Virus record (IMG/VR): IMGVR_UViG_3300036944_000106
Span: 1 to 30,076 of that record
DNA from: a virus
DNA length: 30,076 nucleotides
Direction: 5' to 3' (one strand)
Part shown: positions 14,970 through 23,334 of the stretch, piece by piece
Numbering within the stretch: the stretch's first letter is position 1
How the letters are laid out: every line of letters starts with the position of its first letter
Made by a program: the position numbers and the translations under genes
The notes under the pieces: generated by a model
What the model was told of the DNA's origin: nothing
Databases searched by the model: none
Seen by the model: the letters and a program-made list of their open reading frames with translations, nothing else

Positions 14970-17132
14970 TCAAGTCCAGCTAAATGCGGATACAGGAATG
15001 CGTCGTTCTATGCCGACATAGTTGATTTGCATAGCTTGTGCGTTTAATGTGGTGCAGTTTATTCGCAATACTGGGTTGCTGGCTCTCAGCACGGTCCCTT
15101 GCACAATATATTCGCCAGTTTGGTATGTAGTAAGCGCCCCATCAAACTCTGCACTACCGTGTAGAACTTGGAATGTTGTGGCGCGTACAGCCATCAGCAT
15201 GGTTGCCTTGAACGTGCGTGCATTGCTGTTCAAGGTAGTGGTAGCGATTTGCGCCCACGATACGGTGTTTGTCCCATCGTAAAGTTGGAAAGCCAAATTA
15301 AAATTAGCTACCCCGCCAGTGATCTGACCCGTGACGGTAATTTCATACACTTCATTTTCAGTATCAAAATCAAATCCAAAAGCGGCTTTAGTGAAGGTGT
15401 AAAGCGTTTTTGTGGTTGGGACTGCCGCAGCCAAAATGTTTTGATCGTTTTTATAGTTTTGGCTTCGTATTGACACCGCATTTTGCGGAAAAATGTATGG
15501 TTTAGTGTATTGAACTGCATTGTTAAAATACCGCTCTAATTCACCTTCTATGGTCACATTGTCTGGAACAGCAATTCTAACCACATAATATGGCGTGGTC
15601 GCATAAGGTAATGTTGTTCCCGTAGTGCAACTGCAATTTATGATTTGTGTGTCACGAACACCGCCGGAATTTACAATTCTAATATCACGCCCTGTGAAAT
15701 TACTAACCTGATTGTTTACTGTGTTAATTTCGCAACTGATTAATTCAGCCTCAATGGAGCTAAATACAGTAGCCTGTGGTTCGCAATAAAAATTGCTAAT
15801 TACAGATTCTTTGATAAATTGATTTGACCCACCAATACCGATTGCGGCTCGGCCCACGCAGAAATTACGCACAATTCTTGAATTATTGAGCGCAGTCGTA
15901 GCAGTAGTTCCGTTTAGTTTTAGAAACTGCCCAGTGCCAAGATGAGCGCAATCCTTAACGTCAAAGTTGTCAAACTGACCGTAAGTGACTGAACCTTTAA
16001 GCTCAACAAAATGTCCGATGTTCGGGCCGCCAGAGCAGTTACGGATGGTTACGCCGCCGAGATTAGACGCCGTGCCATTTTCGAAAAAGAACAGGGCATT
16101 AGACACCGCAAAGTTTGTGGTTGTAATGCGCTCAAATAACATATTCTCAAAGAAATTTTCCGCATTTGGAAAATCAATGAAATTGCGAGTTACCGTTCCT
16201 TCAAAAGTAAATCCTTCGACAAACAAAAAGAAGCTGTCTGACGGGAACACGCCAACACATGAGAATATGAAGCCAGCAGTTTGCCCAACTCCATCACAAT
16301 CAATGACAGCGCCGTATCCATAAAGATGTCGATCACGACGCGTTAGGCCAGCTTGCGAGTCCGTGACAATGTTAATTGGTGCAGTGATGCGATATGTGCC
16401 TTCAGGAAAACAAAGTGTCCCATAAGGTGTTGCATCAATCGCATCTTGAATGGCAGCCGTATCGTCCGCCACGCCATCGCCAACAGCGCCGAAGTCCTTA
16501 ACCGAAACATATTGAGCCAACTTGTCTTCGACGTTGGTAGCAACGCCGCCTGTAAACGGCGGGTTATATGTTACAATCGATGCATCCACAGCGCCGGTAG
16601 TTGTTTGGACGGCTGTGGTAAACTTCACTTCGCCGCCGACGTGTACGCCAGCAGTAAACGTTACGGTGTTGCTGTCCGTTTCCAGATAGCTGTCACCGAC
16701 ATACTGGTTTACGCCATCTATGTAGACGGTCAGCGAGTTGGTGCCGGGCGTGTAGTTGATCGTCGAAAGGTTAAACACAGTCTGGCCGGCAGTCGCCGTG
16801 ATGACTTCCTCTTGGACCGTGTAGTTGATAAAGTTTGAGTTGACGCCCGTGATGTTGTCGTAGGTGCCAAGCAAGATGCCTGTTGATGTCTCAATGACAA
16901 ACTTGTAAACCAGACCGTCAGTCAGCCAAATCTCGCCGCCCGGTACGCGTCCTGCGCTGTCCAATATGATAGGGTTGGCATGAGGTGTAGTGCCAGCCGC
17001 GCTGGTGTATGTTGCTTGCGGCGTAGTTGTGCCGGCGGCGTAAGTGTAAATCTTACCACCTGTCAGAATGACGCCGTTGTTGTCAAAAAACTGAGCCGCG
17101 AACCCGCCAATCGGGGAAGGAGTTACTGACAT
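14970..17132 (-). CDS. Tailspike with N-terminal attachment domain and beta-helix
   Basis: A 720-residue protein with modular build. Residues about 1-95 (GGKIYTYAAGTTTPQATYTS ... PIILDSAGRVPGGEIWLTDG ... YKFVIETSTGILLGTYDNI) resemble in layout the head-binding domain of P22-type tailspikes. Residues about 105-175 (VFNLSTINYTPGTNSLTVYI, DGVNQYVGDSY) form a second small beta domain of the kind found in fibre stems. VKDFGAVGDGVADDTAAIQ at 211-229 opens a right-handed beta-helix that runs to about residue 540, and a C-terminal beta-sandwich-like receptor domain ends at 720. It probably is the main receptor-binding, glycan-degrading spike. AAAGG precedes the ATG. The coding region is clearly AT-richer than the portal and coat genes, which suggests module exchange. 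Confidence 0.9.
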   Translation of the reverse strand: MSVTPSPIGGFAAQFFDNNGVILTGGKIYTYAAGTTTPQATYTSAAGTTPHANPIILDSAGRVPGGEIWLTDGLVYKFVIETSTGILLGTYDNITGVNSNFINYTVQEEVITATAGQTVFNLSTINYTPGTNSLTVYIDGVNQYVGDSYLETDSNTVTFTAGVHVGGEVKFTTAVQTTTGAVDASIVTYNPPFTGGVATNVEDKLAQYVSVKDFGAVGDGVADDTAAIQDAIDATPYGTLCFPEGTYRITAPINIVTDSQAGLTRRDRHLYGYGAVIDCDGVGQTAGFIFSCVGVFPSDSFFLFVEGFTFEGTVTRNFIDFPNAENFFENMLFERITTTNFAVSNALFFFENGTASNLGGVTIRNCSGGPNIGHFVELKGSVTYGQFDNFDVKDCAHLGTGQFLKLNGTTATTALNNSRIVRNFCVGRAAIGIGGSNQFIKESVISNFYCEPQATVFSSIEAELISCEINTVNNQVSNFTGRDIRIVNSGGVRDTQIINCSCTTGTTLPYATTPYYVVRIAVPDNVTIEGELERYFNNAVQYTKPYIFPQNAVSIRSQNYKNDQNILAAAVPTTKTLYTFTKAAFGFDFDTENEVYEITVTGQITGGVANFNLAFQLYDGTNTVSWAQIATTTLNSNARTFKATMLMAVRATTFQVLHGSAEFDGALTTYQTGEYIVQGTVLRASNPVLRINCTTLNAQAMQINYVGIERRIPVSAFSWT

Positions 17133-17160
17133 TTTTTAACCTTTTTGTTCATGTAGTAGG

Positions 17161-18435
17161 TCATGCTGAGAGCGTTCGTAATGAAGTGTCGGGCAGCCGC
17201 GTGTTGTAATAAGCAAGAGACCGAATGTGTCCGCTAAAAATATCTGCGCCGCCGCTGGTTGAGCCAATATATAGTGTTGTTAATCCTGTCGGAACCGCAC
17301 CCGATGTATCTGTAGCCGGAGCATTGCCATTTAAGGAAAATGCGTAATCGTTTACTTTATACGCAAGCGCAGTTTTAGCGGGGGTATTCGCGGCTATAGT
17401 GCCGTTTGTCATATCTGCTACGTTTGCACCGCCAGCATTTACATATCCGCGAGGCGTCGATGGCACTCCGGGGAAAATCCAGTTACGGATTAAATTGTTG
17501 GAACTTACATATGCTGAAAATGGGGAAACACCGTTAGGGTTTGCAATGGTCAATACTGAAAATGCCACCGCAAATGTCCCCTCGTTGGCGTTATACCAGC
17601 TAGAGAAGTTAGTACCTGTCATAGACGCTACATCGGCGTTGCGTGTCACGGCAAGCAGGGTTGTGGGGATGTAGCTGGTAGCGAATGCGCCTGCTTCGAG
17701 TTGAGCGCCGTAAAGCCCAAGGGCATTTCCGCTGTTTCCAGCATATGATGCAACACCGTCAGCAGACGCTGCGCCAATAACAACAGCCCCAACAACCAAT
17801 GTTCCGCTTATAGAGCAGCGATAAAAGCCATTTCCAGCGGGAGTAATGGTTGCAGTCAATCCGGCTGCAACTGTCCCTATTGCCCCAGTCGATACGTTAA
17901 AAAATGCAATCGCGTTTCCGGTAGCCAGCGTAACACGCATAACTAACCAATTTCGCGTGTCTGGTTTGGCATAGACTGATAATGTATATGATCCAACAAC
18001 AGCATTAGCCGTGAAAAACCAATGGTTTCCTGAAGCCGAGTTTTCTACCAATACGTTTGTGTTAGCTGTTCCGTCAGGAGATGTTCCAGCCAAGACAATC
18101 GAGCAGTTTGTTTTTGTCCAAATTACATTGTTAAAGTCGTTGCCGTATGTCAGCGCGTTTGCACGGCTTTCTTCAATCAGCAGACCTTTAGGTGCGAGAG
18201 TAGCTGGATTGTAATCAAAGCGAGGCGCGTTGATTGCAGCGGTTTGGATAAAACCGTTGCTGCCGACAAACGTAGCCGTTGTGGCGCGTGTAAAGGTGAC
18301 GCGGCTGTCGAGCGAGTTTGTGCCAATAAAGTCCAAAAACATGGCTGGCCGACCGCCGATCCGCAAAGACGACAGGAATGTCGAGGCTAATAGCCCGACA
18401 CCCAAGCCATTGCGGACAGGAATACCAAAACTCAT
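17161..18435 (-). CDS. Receptor-binding fibre protein with lectin-like domains
   Basis: A 424-residue protein. Residues about 33-95 contain FLDFIGTNSLDSRVTFTRAT and FDYNPATLAPKGLLIEESRA, a recurrent opening of phage fibre/adhesin proteins. Residues about 100-245 (NVIWTKTNCSIVLAGTSPDG, YTLSVYAKPDTRNWLVMRV, GNALGLYGAQLEAGAFATS) look like a carbohydrate-binding jelly roll. The last third (TFAVAFSVL ... AYKVNDYAFSLNG ... LYIGSTSGGADIFSGHIRSL) looks like a concanavalin/LamG-type domain. A glycan-binding fibre is therefore likely. The ATG overlaps the stop of the preceding small gene (ATGA). Confidence 0.85.
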   Translation of the reverse strand: MSFGIPVRNGLGVGLLASTFLSSLRIGGRPAMFLDFIGTNSLDSRVTFTRATTATFVGSNGFIQTAAINAPRFDYNPATLAPKGLLIEESRANALTYGNDFNNVIWTKTNCSIVLAGTSPDGTANTNVLVENSASGNHWFFTANAVVGSYTLSVYAKPDTRNWLVMRVTLATGNAIAFFNVSTGAIGTVAAGLTATITPAGNGFYRCSISGTLVVGAVVIGAASADGVASYAGNSGNALGLYGAQLEAGAFATSYIPTTLLAVTRNADVASMTGTNFSSWYNANEGTFAVAFSVLTIANPNGVSPFSAYVSSNNLIRNWIFPGVPSTPRGYVNAGGANVADMTNGTIAANTPAKTALAYKVNDYAFSLNGNAPATDTSGAVPTGLTTLYIGSTSGGADIFSGHIRSLAYYNTRLPDTSLRTLSA

Positions 18436-18734
18436 CTGATGTTGATCGGCTTTGCGTACAGCGTGCCGCCTGCGCTAATCTGGATTGCGCTGACGCGCCA
18501 TACGCCGCCTGCGCCAGCAGGTACAAAAATCGGCACAGGCACGCCCGCTGGAAGCGGTGTAGCCGCTGAAGTCGCCGTGACGCCTTCACCAACAAGAACA
18601 TAAGCGTCTGAGGTACACCATACCAATACGCCCTGTGGACCGGCGTTCCAGCCAGTTACAGAACCGGCAGTGCCAGTATAGGCTACGCTTTGAGTAGCAA
18701 AACCTGAGTCATTAAGAGGGCGTAAAAGTTCCAT
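18432..18734 (-). CDS. Small beta-rich protein, likely virion component
   Basis: A 100-residue protein starting MELLRPLNDSGFATQSVAYT. It is rich in Gly, Ala, Val and Thr, with strands such as GVLVWCTSDAYVLVGEGV and VPIFVPAGAGGVWRVSAIQ. Small proteins with this pattern (a short sandwich with WCTSDAYV-like strand) are found with fibre genes in several phages, but no role has been assigned to my knowledge. AAGGA lies 9 nt before the ATG, and the stop overlaps the fibre gene start. It could be a fibre-attachment or head-decoration unit. Confidence 0.75.
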   Translation of the reverse strand: MELLRPLNDSGFATQSVAYTGTAGSVTGWNAGPQGVLVWCTSDAYVLVGEGVTATSAATPLPAGVPVPIFVPAGAGGVWRVSAIQISAGGTLYAKPINIR

Positions 18735-18745
18735 GCGTCGCGTCC

Positions 18746-19108
18746 TTATGCGAGAAATTTAAGTTTATACAGCGTGCTGTAGTACAGACCAAAAATCTCG
18801 TCGATAATGTTTTGGATCGGAGTGCAATCCTTATCGACGACTTTATACCGCATTTCCATCAGTTCGTCTACTTGACCTTCAAGAAACTCGACAATGTTGT
18901 TAGTCTTCTTAGCTGACATGAGCGAAATAGGGCCGATGAGGCCATATTTGCCCTGATAGGCTTCTGCAAATTTGTCTGCCAATTCAATCACTTCATCATA
19001 GAAAGTGTTCAAAGCAGAGTGTTTGGCAAAGCTGCGTGTGTTCAGGTGCGTAGAGTGAGCCACATCGCGCGCAAGAAACAGTCTACCTACAAAGTCAGCG
19101 CAACTCAT
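18746..19108 (-). CDS. Dps/ferritin-like helical protein (DUF5856-like)
   Basis: A 120-residue all-helical protein. The first half (ARDVAHSTHLNTRSFAKHSA, then LNTFYDEVIELADKFAEAYQG) has the spacing of metal-binding residues seen in Dps/ferritin-like four-helix proteins: H21, H30, D38, E39, D45 and E49. Phage proteins of the DUF5856 type carry this same HLxTxSxAxHxAL...FYDE...EAYQG pattern. The role in phages is not established; iron or metal binding is an inference. Its ATG overlaps the portal stop (TAATG) with AAGGA 8 nt before it, so it is coupled to portal synthesis. Confidence 0.75.
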   Translation of the reverse strand: MSCADFVGRLFLARDVAHSTHLNTRSFAKHSALNTFYDEVIELADKFAEAYQGKYGLIGPISLMSAKKTNNIVEFLEGQVDELMEMRYKVVDKDCTPIQNIIDEIFGLYYSTLYKLKFLA

Positions 19109-21351
19109 TACATCATTCCTTCAGGGGCTTGTTCAGGCATTTCTGGCATTTCCATTGGCATCTCAGGCTGCTCGCCCATCTCTGGGGCTTGCTGCATCTG
19201 CTCGTCCATCTGCGGTACTTCGCGCATTTCAGGTGAACCGCCAATCAAGTCGCCTGTATCCAGCGCGCCTGCAATCGTACCCATGACAATATCCTGAATT
19301 TGCTCAGGTGTCATGCTGTTTTGTACTGCGGAGATGCGCTTGGTTTCAGCTTCGTAAGCCTGCACTTCAGCCTTGTACCTGTCGATGGAGATTTTCTGCT
19401 GTTCCGCGCTGTCTTGGATGTTTTCCATGATGTCAGAGACGCGGTTGAGTTCTTGCGACAGGGCTTCAATCTGCTGCTTGGCTGCCATGATTTCAGGCGA
19501 CTGATCGCCTTCTTCCAAGACTTTCGGGTCAAGGATTTTCTTGAACCGCTTCGCCATTTCCTGCGCTCCGGGCCAATCCATGTTCTTGATGAACAAATCG
19601 CCGGCCACAGTCCAAAGCTGCGGGTTGGATTGCAGAATCGTTGACATGGCGTCGAGTGCTTCTTGGCGCTTAGTCATGTAGCCGGGGCCAGTAGTGACCA
19701 TAACGTCATATGTACCGATTGACGGGTTATAGATTTTTTCAATCAAACCGCCATTTTGGTCACGAATTTCCTTGACAGGTTCAGCCTGCATTGGGTCCAT
19801 TTTGACCATGCTGACTTCACCATCAACGCCGATGATGCGTGCAATGCGCTGTGTGTCGTAAATCTTAGGGATAATATCGACAAGCTGGCGGGTAATGTGA
19901 CGGATCGCACGGGCAAGGTTGTCAACATAGTGGTACGTGCCGACGTCACCCTGCTTTTCGCGTGCGGTGATGGCTTTTGCAGACCGTTCGTTGCCCTGTG
20001 CGCCTAGCGAGGCGTCATACTGGCCGGTGGTGGACTTGATGTCCTCACCAGCGCCCATTTTAGCCTGTATCAGCCCTGTTTGGGGCAGCGGTGGGGCTGC
20101 ACGCTGCGGAAGCGGTAAAACGTTCCCAGCGCCGTCTGTGACGTCTGGATTGACTTCCAAATACGGCCAGTTGGTCGTGTTGGCAGTCTTCCACTGGTTC
20201 TCGTAGCCTTCGAATTGGCCGCCATAGGCAATAAATGGCGCTTTTGGTGCCAGCGCCAGCATTTCTGCCTCTTGGCTGGTCCAGTAGTTGTACATACGCT
20301 GTGCGTCTTTGGCGTTCCGCACCAGACCGGACACGTAAATTTGCCCTTGTACCTCAAATTCGTTACCTACGACGCGTACCACAGGTATCCAACTGCCCGG
20401 CCATTCGCGTTCGTCCAGCACATCATAGCCATTGGTCTTCATCCACATGACTTTTTTGCGGTCTACTTCGCGTGTGCGGACAGGTTTGCCGTACATGGCG
20501 CGTAATTGCTTATCCATGTCGGTATTTTTGAACGCAGAGACGTTATCTGGGTACAAATTCAGCGTTTCGCGCTTGCGTTTGTAGTAAAAATACTCCGCGA
20601 CGCGGATAGTGTCTTCGTCGAGCCATGCCGACATGCTTTCATCGCCCACAGCGGTGGACAAAATCGACGAAATAGGTGTCGCGTCTGGAAATTCGCGCTC
20701 ATACTCGTCTTTTGTCATGTCCTGCGTGACAAAACACCACTCAGCGTCCGCGCCGCATGGGTCTTGGATTGTAGGGTCCATGTAAACGCTAAACGAGTTG
20801 CGGACGCGCATGATGCGAACGTCTTGGTCAAAGGTTTCTTCGTTGCAATATTCCGTAATGAGACGGATATAACCTTCGCCGTAGGTCACTTGGTTGTCGC
20901 AGGCCGTGTCGTAGGCCACGTCAGCGTCGGACATATACTCAATATGCCGCACGACGCCGTCAAAGATCGCTGCCACTTCAATGTCAGCATTATCATCGAC
21001 AGGGATTACTTTACCCGCAGGGCGGTTCTGACGCTGCTCGTTCGTTACCTGACGCACGTGCTGTGGCAGCTTGTTAATCGTCAGGCATGGCCGTGCGTTG
21101 ATGGTCTGGCCTTGTACTGCACCGCGGGTTGCCAACACGTCAGCAGGCCACTGCCACTGGTTGTCAGGGCTGCCGGCCATGAACCGCAGGTCGTCCAGTT
21201 CGTCTTCACGGCTGTCCGAGTAAGCTGCCATCGACATCTGTAGCCGATGGCGCATGGTTGCCATTGTATCAGGGTCACCACGGGTGTTTGCTGGATCGCT
21301 ACCGCGGTCAGCTACATCACCTACTTTGTTAATACCTGTCGGATCAGCCAT
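19108..21351 (-). CDS. Portal protein, P22 gp1-like
   Basis: A 747-residue protein (P22 portal has 725). Family signatures include YSDSREDELDDLRFMAGSPD followed by NQWQWP; RPCLTINKLPQHVRQVTNEQ followed by RQNRP; and DVAYDTACDNQVTYGEGYIRL. The wing, stem and clip regions follow, and the long C-terminal helix (residues about 635-690, rich in Gln/Glu/Ala) matches the P22 barrel. The last 40 residues are low-complexity Met/Pro/Glu/Gln, built of PEM-like repeats. It forms the dodecameric DNA entry channel. The start lies only 3 nt after the preceding stop and has no obvious Shine-Dalgarno sequence, so it may depend on coupling. Confidence 0.95.
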   Translation of the reverse strand: MADPTGINKVGDVADRGSDPANTRGDPDTMATMRHRLQMSMAAYSDSREDELDDLRFMAGSPDNQWQWPADVLATRGAVQGQTINARPCLTINKLPQHVRQVTNEQRQNRPAGKVIPVDDNADIEVAAIFDGVVRHIEYMSDADVAYDTACDNQVTYGEGYIRLITEYCNEETFDQDVRIMRVRNSFSVYMDPTIQDPCGADAEWCFVTQDMTKDEYEREFPDATPISSILSTAVGDESMSAWLDEDTIRVAEYFYYKRKRETLNLYPDNVSAFKNTDMDKQLRAMYGKPVRTREVDRKKVMWMKTNGYDVLDEREWPGSWIPVVRVVGNEFEVQGQIYVSGLVRNAKDAQRMYNYWTSQEAEMLALAPKAPFIAYGGQFEGYENQWKTANTTNWPYLEVNPDVTDGAGNVLPLPQRAAPPLPQTGLIQAKMGAGEDIKSTTGQYDASLGAQGNERSAKAITAREKQGDVGTYHYVDNLARAIRHITRQLVDIIPKIYDTQRIARIIGVDGEVSMVKMDPMQAEPVKEIRDQNGGLIEKIYNPSIGTYDVMVTTGPGYMTKRQEALDAMSTILQSNPQLWTVAGDLFIKNMDWPGAQEMAKRFKKILDPKVLEEGDQSPEIMAAKQQIEALSQELNRVSDIMENIQDSAEQQKISIDRYKAEVQAYEAETKRISAVQNSMTPEQIQDIVMGTIAGALDTGDLIGGSPEMREVPQMDEQMQQAPEMGEQPEMPMEMPEMPEQAPEGMM

Positions 21352-21354
21352 AAA

Positions 21355-21639
21355 TTATTTGCGCTTTGTCGTCATCGGTGATGGCTTAAACGGCTTAGTC
21401 GTGCGGATGACTTGCTGCTTAGGTGCTGGCGTTTTAGCTGGCATTTTGACCGGTGCGCGGGCACCGGATGCATTTGTTTGGCCTTCGCGCGCTGTAATCT
21501 TGGCTGCGTCGGGCTTGCGGCCTGCCAAACGAGCAGCGGCGGCAGCGTTTCTTTGAGCGCCTATTTCGCCGGCCATATCACCAGCTTTGTAAAGCGCCTT
21601 GCTGCGTTCGCCGTAAATATTCTTCTTACCTGATGGCAT
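21355..21639 (-). CDS. Small basic hypothetical protein between terminase and portal
   Basis: A 94-residue protein. The start at 21639 (MPSGKKNIYGERSKALYKAG) is chosen because it lies right after the preceding gene's stop (TAATATG); the further in-frame ATG at 21744 would lie inside that gene. It is rich in Lys, Arg, Ala and Pro, and the C-terminal half (KMPAKTPAPKQQVIRTTKPF) is Pro/Lys-rich and probably disordered. Such composition suggests nucleic acid or portal binding, but no family is recognised. It lies between terminase and portal, so a packaging or assembly role is a guess from context. Confidence 0.65.
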   Translation of the reverse strand: MPSGKKNIYGERSKALYKAGDMAGEIGAQRNAAAAARLAGRKPDAAKITAREGQTNASGARAPVKMPAKTPAPKQQVIRTTKPFKPSPMTTKRK

Positions 21640-21640
21640 A

Positions 21641-21796
21641 TTACTTACCCTTCTTGGCGGTTTTGGCGCTGTCTTTAAACGCCTTGGCTGTGGGGGCGCC
21701 TTTAGCACCCGGTTTACGCATTTTCTCGCCTGATCCAGCGGCAATCCGCTCTTTCTTGGCGTGGATGTTACTGTAGAGACCTTTTTTGGCTGCCAT
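21641..21796 (-). CDS. Very small Lys-rich protein after large terminase
   Basis: A 51-residue protein read directly: MAAKKGLYSNIHAKKERIAA then GSGEKMRKPGAKGAPTAKAF and a lysine-rich end. The motif KKGLYxNIHAKxxRIxxGSGEKMRKPGxxGAP is one I recognise as widely conserved in tailed phages at this location between terminase and portal; its function is not known. It ends with TAA and the next gene starts with the ATG only 2 nt away. Its ATG lies 2 nt after the terminase stop. Confidence 0.8.
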   Translation of the reverse strand: MAAKKGLYSNIHAKKERIAAGSGEKMRKPGAKGAPTAKAFKDSAKTAKKGK

Positions 21797-21798
21797 AC

Positions 21799-23334
21799 TC
21801 AAGAACCCATCCAAGATGTAGAATATCCGGCAGGAGAATACGCGCTTGTGCGGCGCTTGTCAACGCGTCCTAGACGCGGATCTCTAGAAGCTACAGGAAA
21901 TGCAAACGTCACCGCTATGGCGTCCGCTGCGTCAGGTGACGCCAGCCCGCGTGACTTCATGTCCTTCTTGCTTTCGAGGAACAGCGTCCCCTTGCTGTCC
22001 GGCTTAGTGCGCGGACTGATGAGGTCTGTTTTCAGGAACCTATCGCTGGGGATGTGCGCTGTCTTGAGCCAGTCGCGCATGGCGCCCCACATCTCTGCGC
22101 GCTTGTTGCCCCACATGATCTGGTTCTTGGCCTTATTGCCGAAGTTGACGCCGCGTATCTTGTACCGCTGTTCCTTCAGCCGGTCCACGACGCCTGCGCC
22201 TAGCCCGCCTTCGTCGATGCAGACCAGCGCAGGCTTGAACTGCTCTATGGCGTCGATGACGTACCCAGCCACTTCCATCGTGTCTGCCCCGCGGTGTCTC
22301 CGCAACTCTAGGATGTCACGGCCCTGCCGTATGGCGATGACGGTAGCGTCCGCCCCAAAGCGTGCAGGGTCTACCCCTATGACGATGGGCGCACTGTCGT
22401 CCTTGGCTGGCGTGCGCTTCATGGCGTCGTCTACCAGATTGCTGCCGATAAACTGGTCGTCACCTTCAGACGGGAAGTTACCGTAGACTTCGACACTGGC
22501 TTGGTAGCTGTCTGGCCCGTACTCGTCGATGATGCGTTGGTACAGGTTCTTGTCTGTACCCTCGACATCGCGGGCGTCGATGACGCGGGTATTCCAGAAC
22601 GCCCGCTTGCTGTGGAACGTCTCGTAGAAATAGCCAGTGTTGCGCCGCGGGTTGGAAAAGGCCAGATGGAAGCGGTGCGGCGTGTTCTCTGTGAAGAAAC
22701 CATCACTGACCGACCATATGCTGTCAGGTATACCGCTGGCTTCGTCGAAGATCAGCATCACACCGTCGAAGTTGTGAACCCCTGCGTACGCGTCAGGGTT
22801 TTCTTCGGACCACAGCCGGCCTTCGACTGACCAGTAGCGCGTGCCTTTCTTCAGGTCGCGCTCGACCAATTCCGTCAGCCACTTGGCTGGCATGATGCGT
22901 GTGGCAGCTATCTCGAACCAGTGACTGTTCAACGACATTGCCAGCCACTTGGTAATTTCCGCCCATGTTACCGACCGCAACTGCGCTTCAGAGTTAGCCG
23001 ACACGATGGTCGTCGAGCCGATCCTTGATGATAGCATCCAGATGACTAGCCATGAGACCAGTGCCGACTTACCGATACCGCGTCCAGAGGCTATCGCCAG
23101 CCGTGCCGTGTCGAAGTCAACCTTGCCGTTGTTCGCTTTGATGTGGTCACGCAGGTCGGCGAGTATCTGGCGCTGCCATTTACGCGGGCCGGGGAAATGT
23201 TCCAGCGGTGTACCCTGCTGCCCCCACGGGAATGTGTACAGGACAAACGCTAGTGGGTCATCTTTTAGCGTGGGCGACCACAGCCGCGCCATCAACTCCA
23301 TCTCGTCTTGCGCTGAATATATCGGCTGCTGCAT
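21799..23334 (-). CDS. terL: Terminase large subunit
   Basis: A 511-residue packaging motor. The ATPase has Walker A G84-R-G-I-G-K-S90 and Walker B VMLIFDE at 192-198 (D197, catalytic E198). The C-terminal nuclease has the RNase H-like pattern: IGVDPARFGADATVIAI with D322, VCIDEGG with D374, and SPDAADAIA with D468/D471. It cuts concatemeric DNA and pumps it into procapsids. An N-terminal PWGQQGTPLEHFPGPRKWQR segment is typical of a subfamily I associate with alphaproteobacterial phages. The start at 23334 is backed by GAGG 9 nt upstream and overlaps the small subunit gene by 77 nt. Confidence 0.96.
   Translation of the reverse strand: MQQPIYSAQDEMELMARLWSPTLKDDPLAFVLYTFPWGQQGTPLEHFPGPRKWQRQILADLRDHIKANNGKVDFDTARLAIASGRGIGKSALVSWLVIWMLSSRIGSTTIVSANSEAQLRSVTWAEITKWLAMSLNSHWFEIAATRIMPAKWLTELVERDLKKGTRYWSVEGRLWSEENPDAYAGVHNFDGVMLIFDEASGIPDSIWSVSDGFFTENTPHRFHLAFSNPRRNTGYFYETFHSKRAFWNTRVIDARDVEGTDKNLYQRIIDEYGPDSYQASVEVYGNFPSEGDDQFIGSNLVDDAMKRTPAKDDSAPIVIGVDPARFGADATVIAIRQGRDILELRRHRGADTMEVAGYVIDAIEQFKPALVCIDEGGLGAGVVDRLKEQRYKIRGVNFGNKAKNQIMWGNKRAEMWGAMRDWLKTAHIPSDRFLKTDLISPRTKPDSKGTLFLESKKDMKSRGLASPDAADAIAVTFAFPVASRDPRLGRVDKRRTSAYSPAGYSTSWMGS

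Noticed and set aside
20506-21243. 245-codon plus-strand frame opposite the portal
   Set aside because: Antisense to the portal, no motif, composition typical of a mirrored frame.
21355-21744. Longer 129-codon version of the basic gene before portal
   Set aside because: It would cover most of the conserved 51-codon gene at 21641-21796 in another frame; the ATG at 21639 directly after that gene fits better.
21761-22486. 241-codon plus-strand frame opposite TerL
   Set aside because: Antisense to the TerL nuclease domain; Ser/Arg/Met-rich sequence without any recognisable fold.
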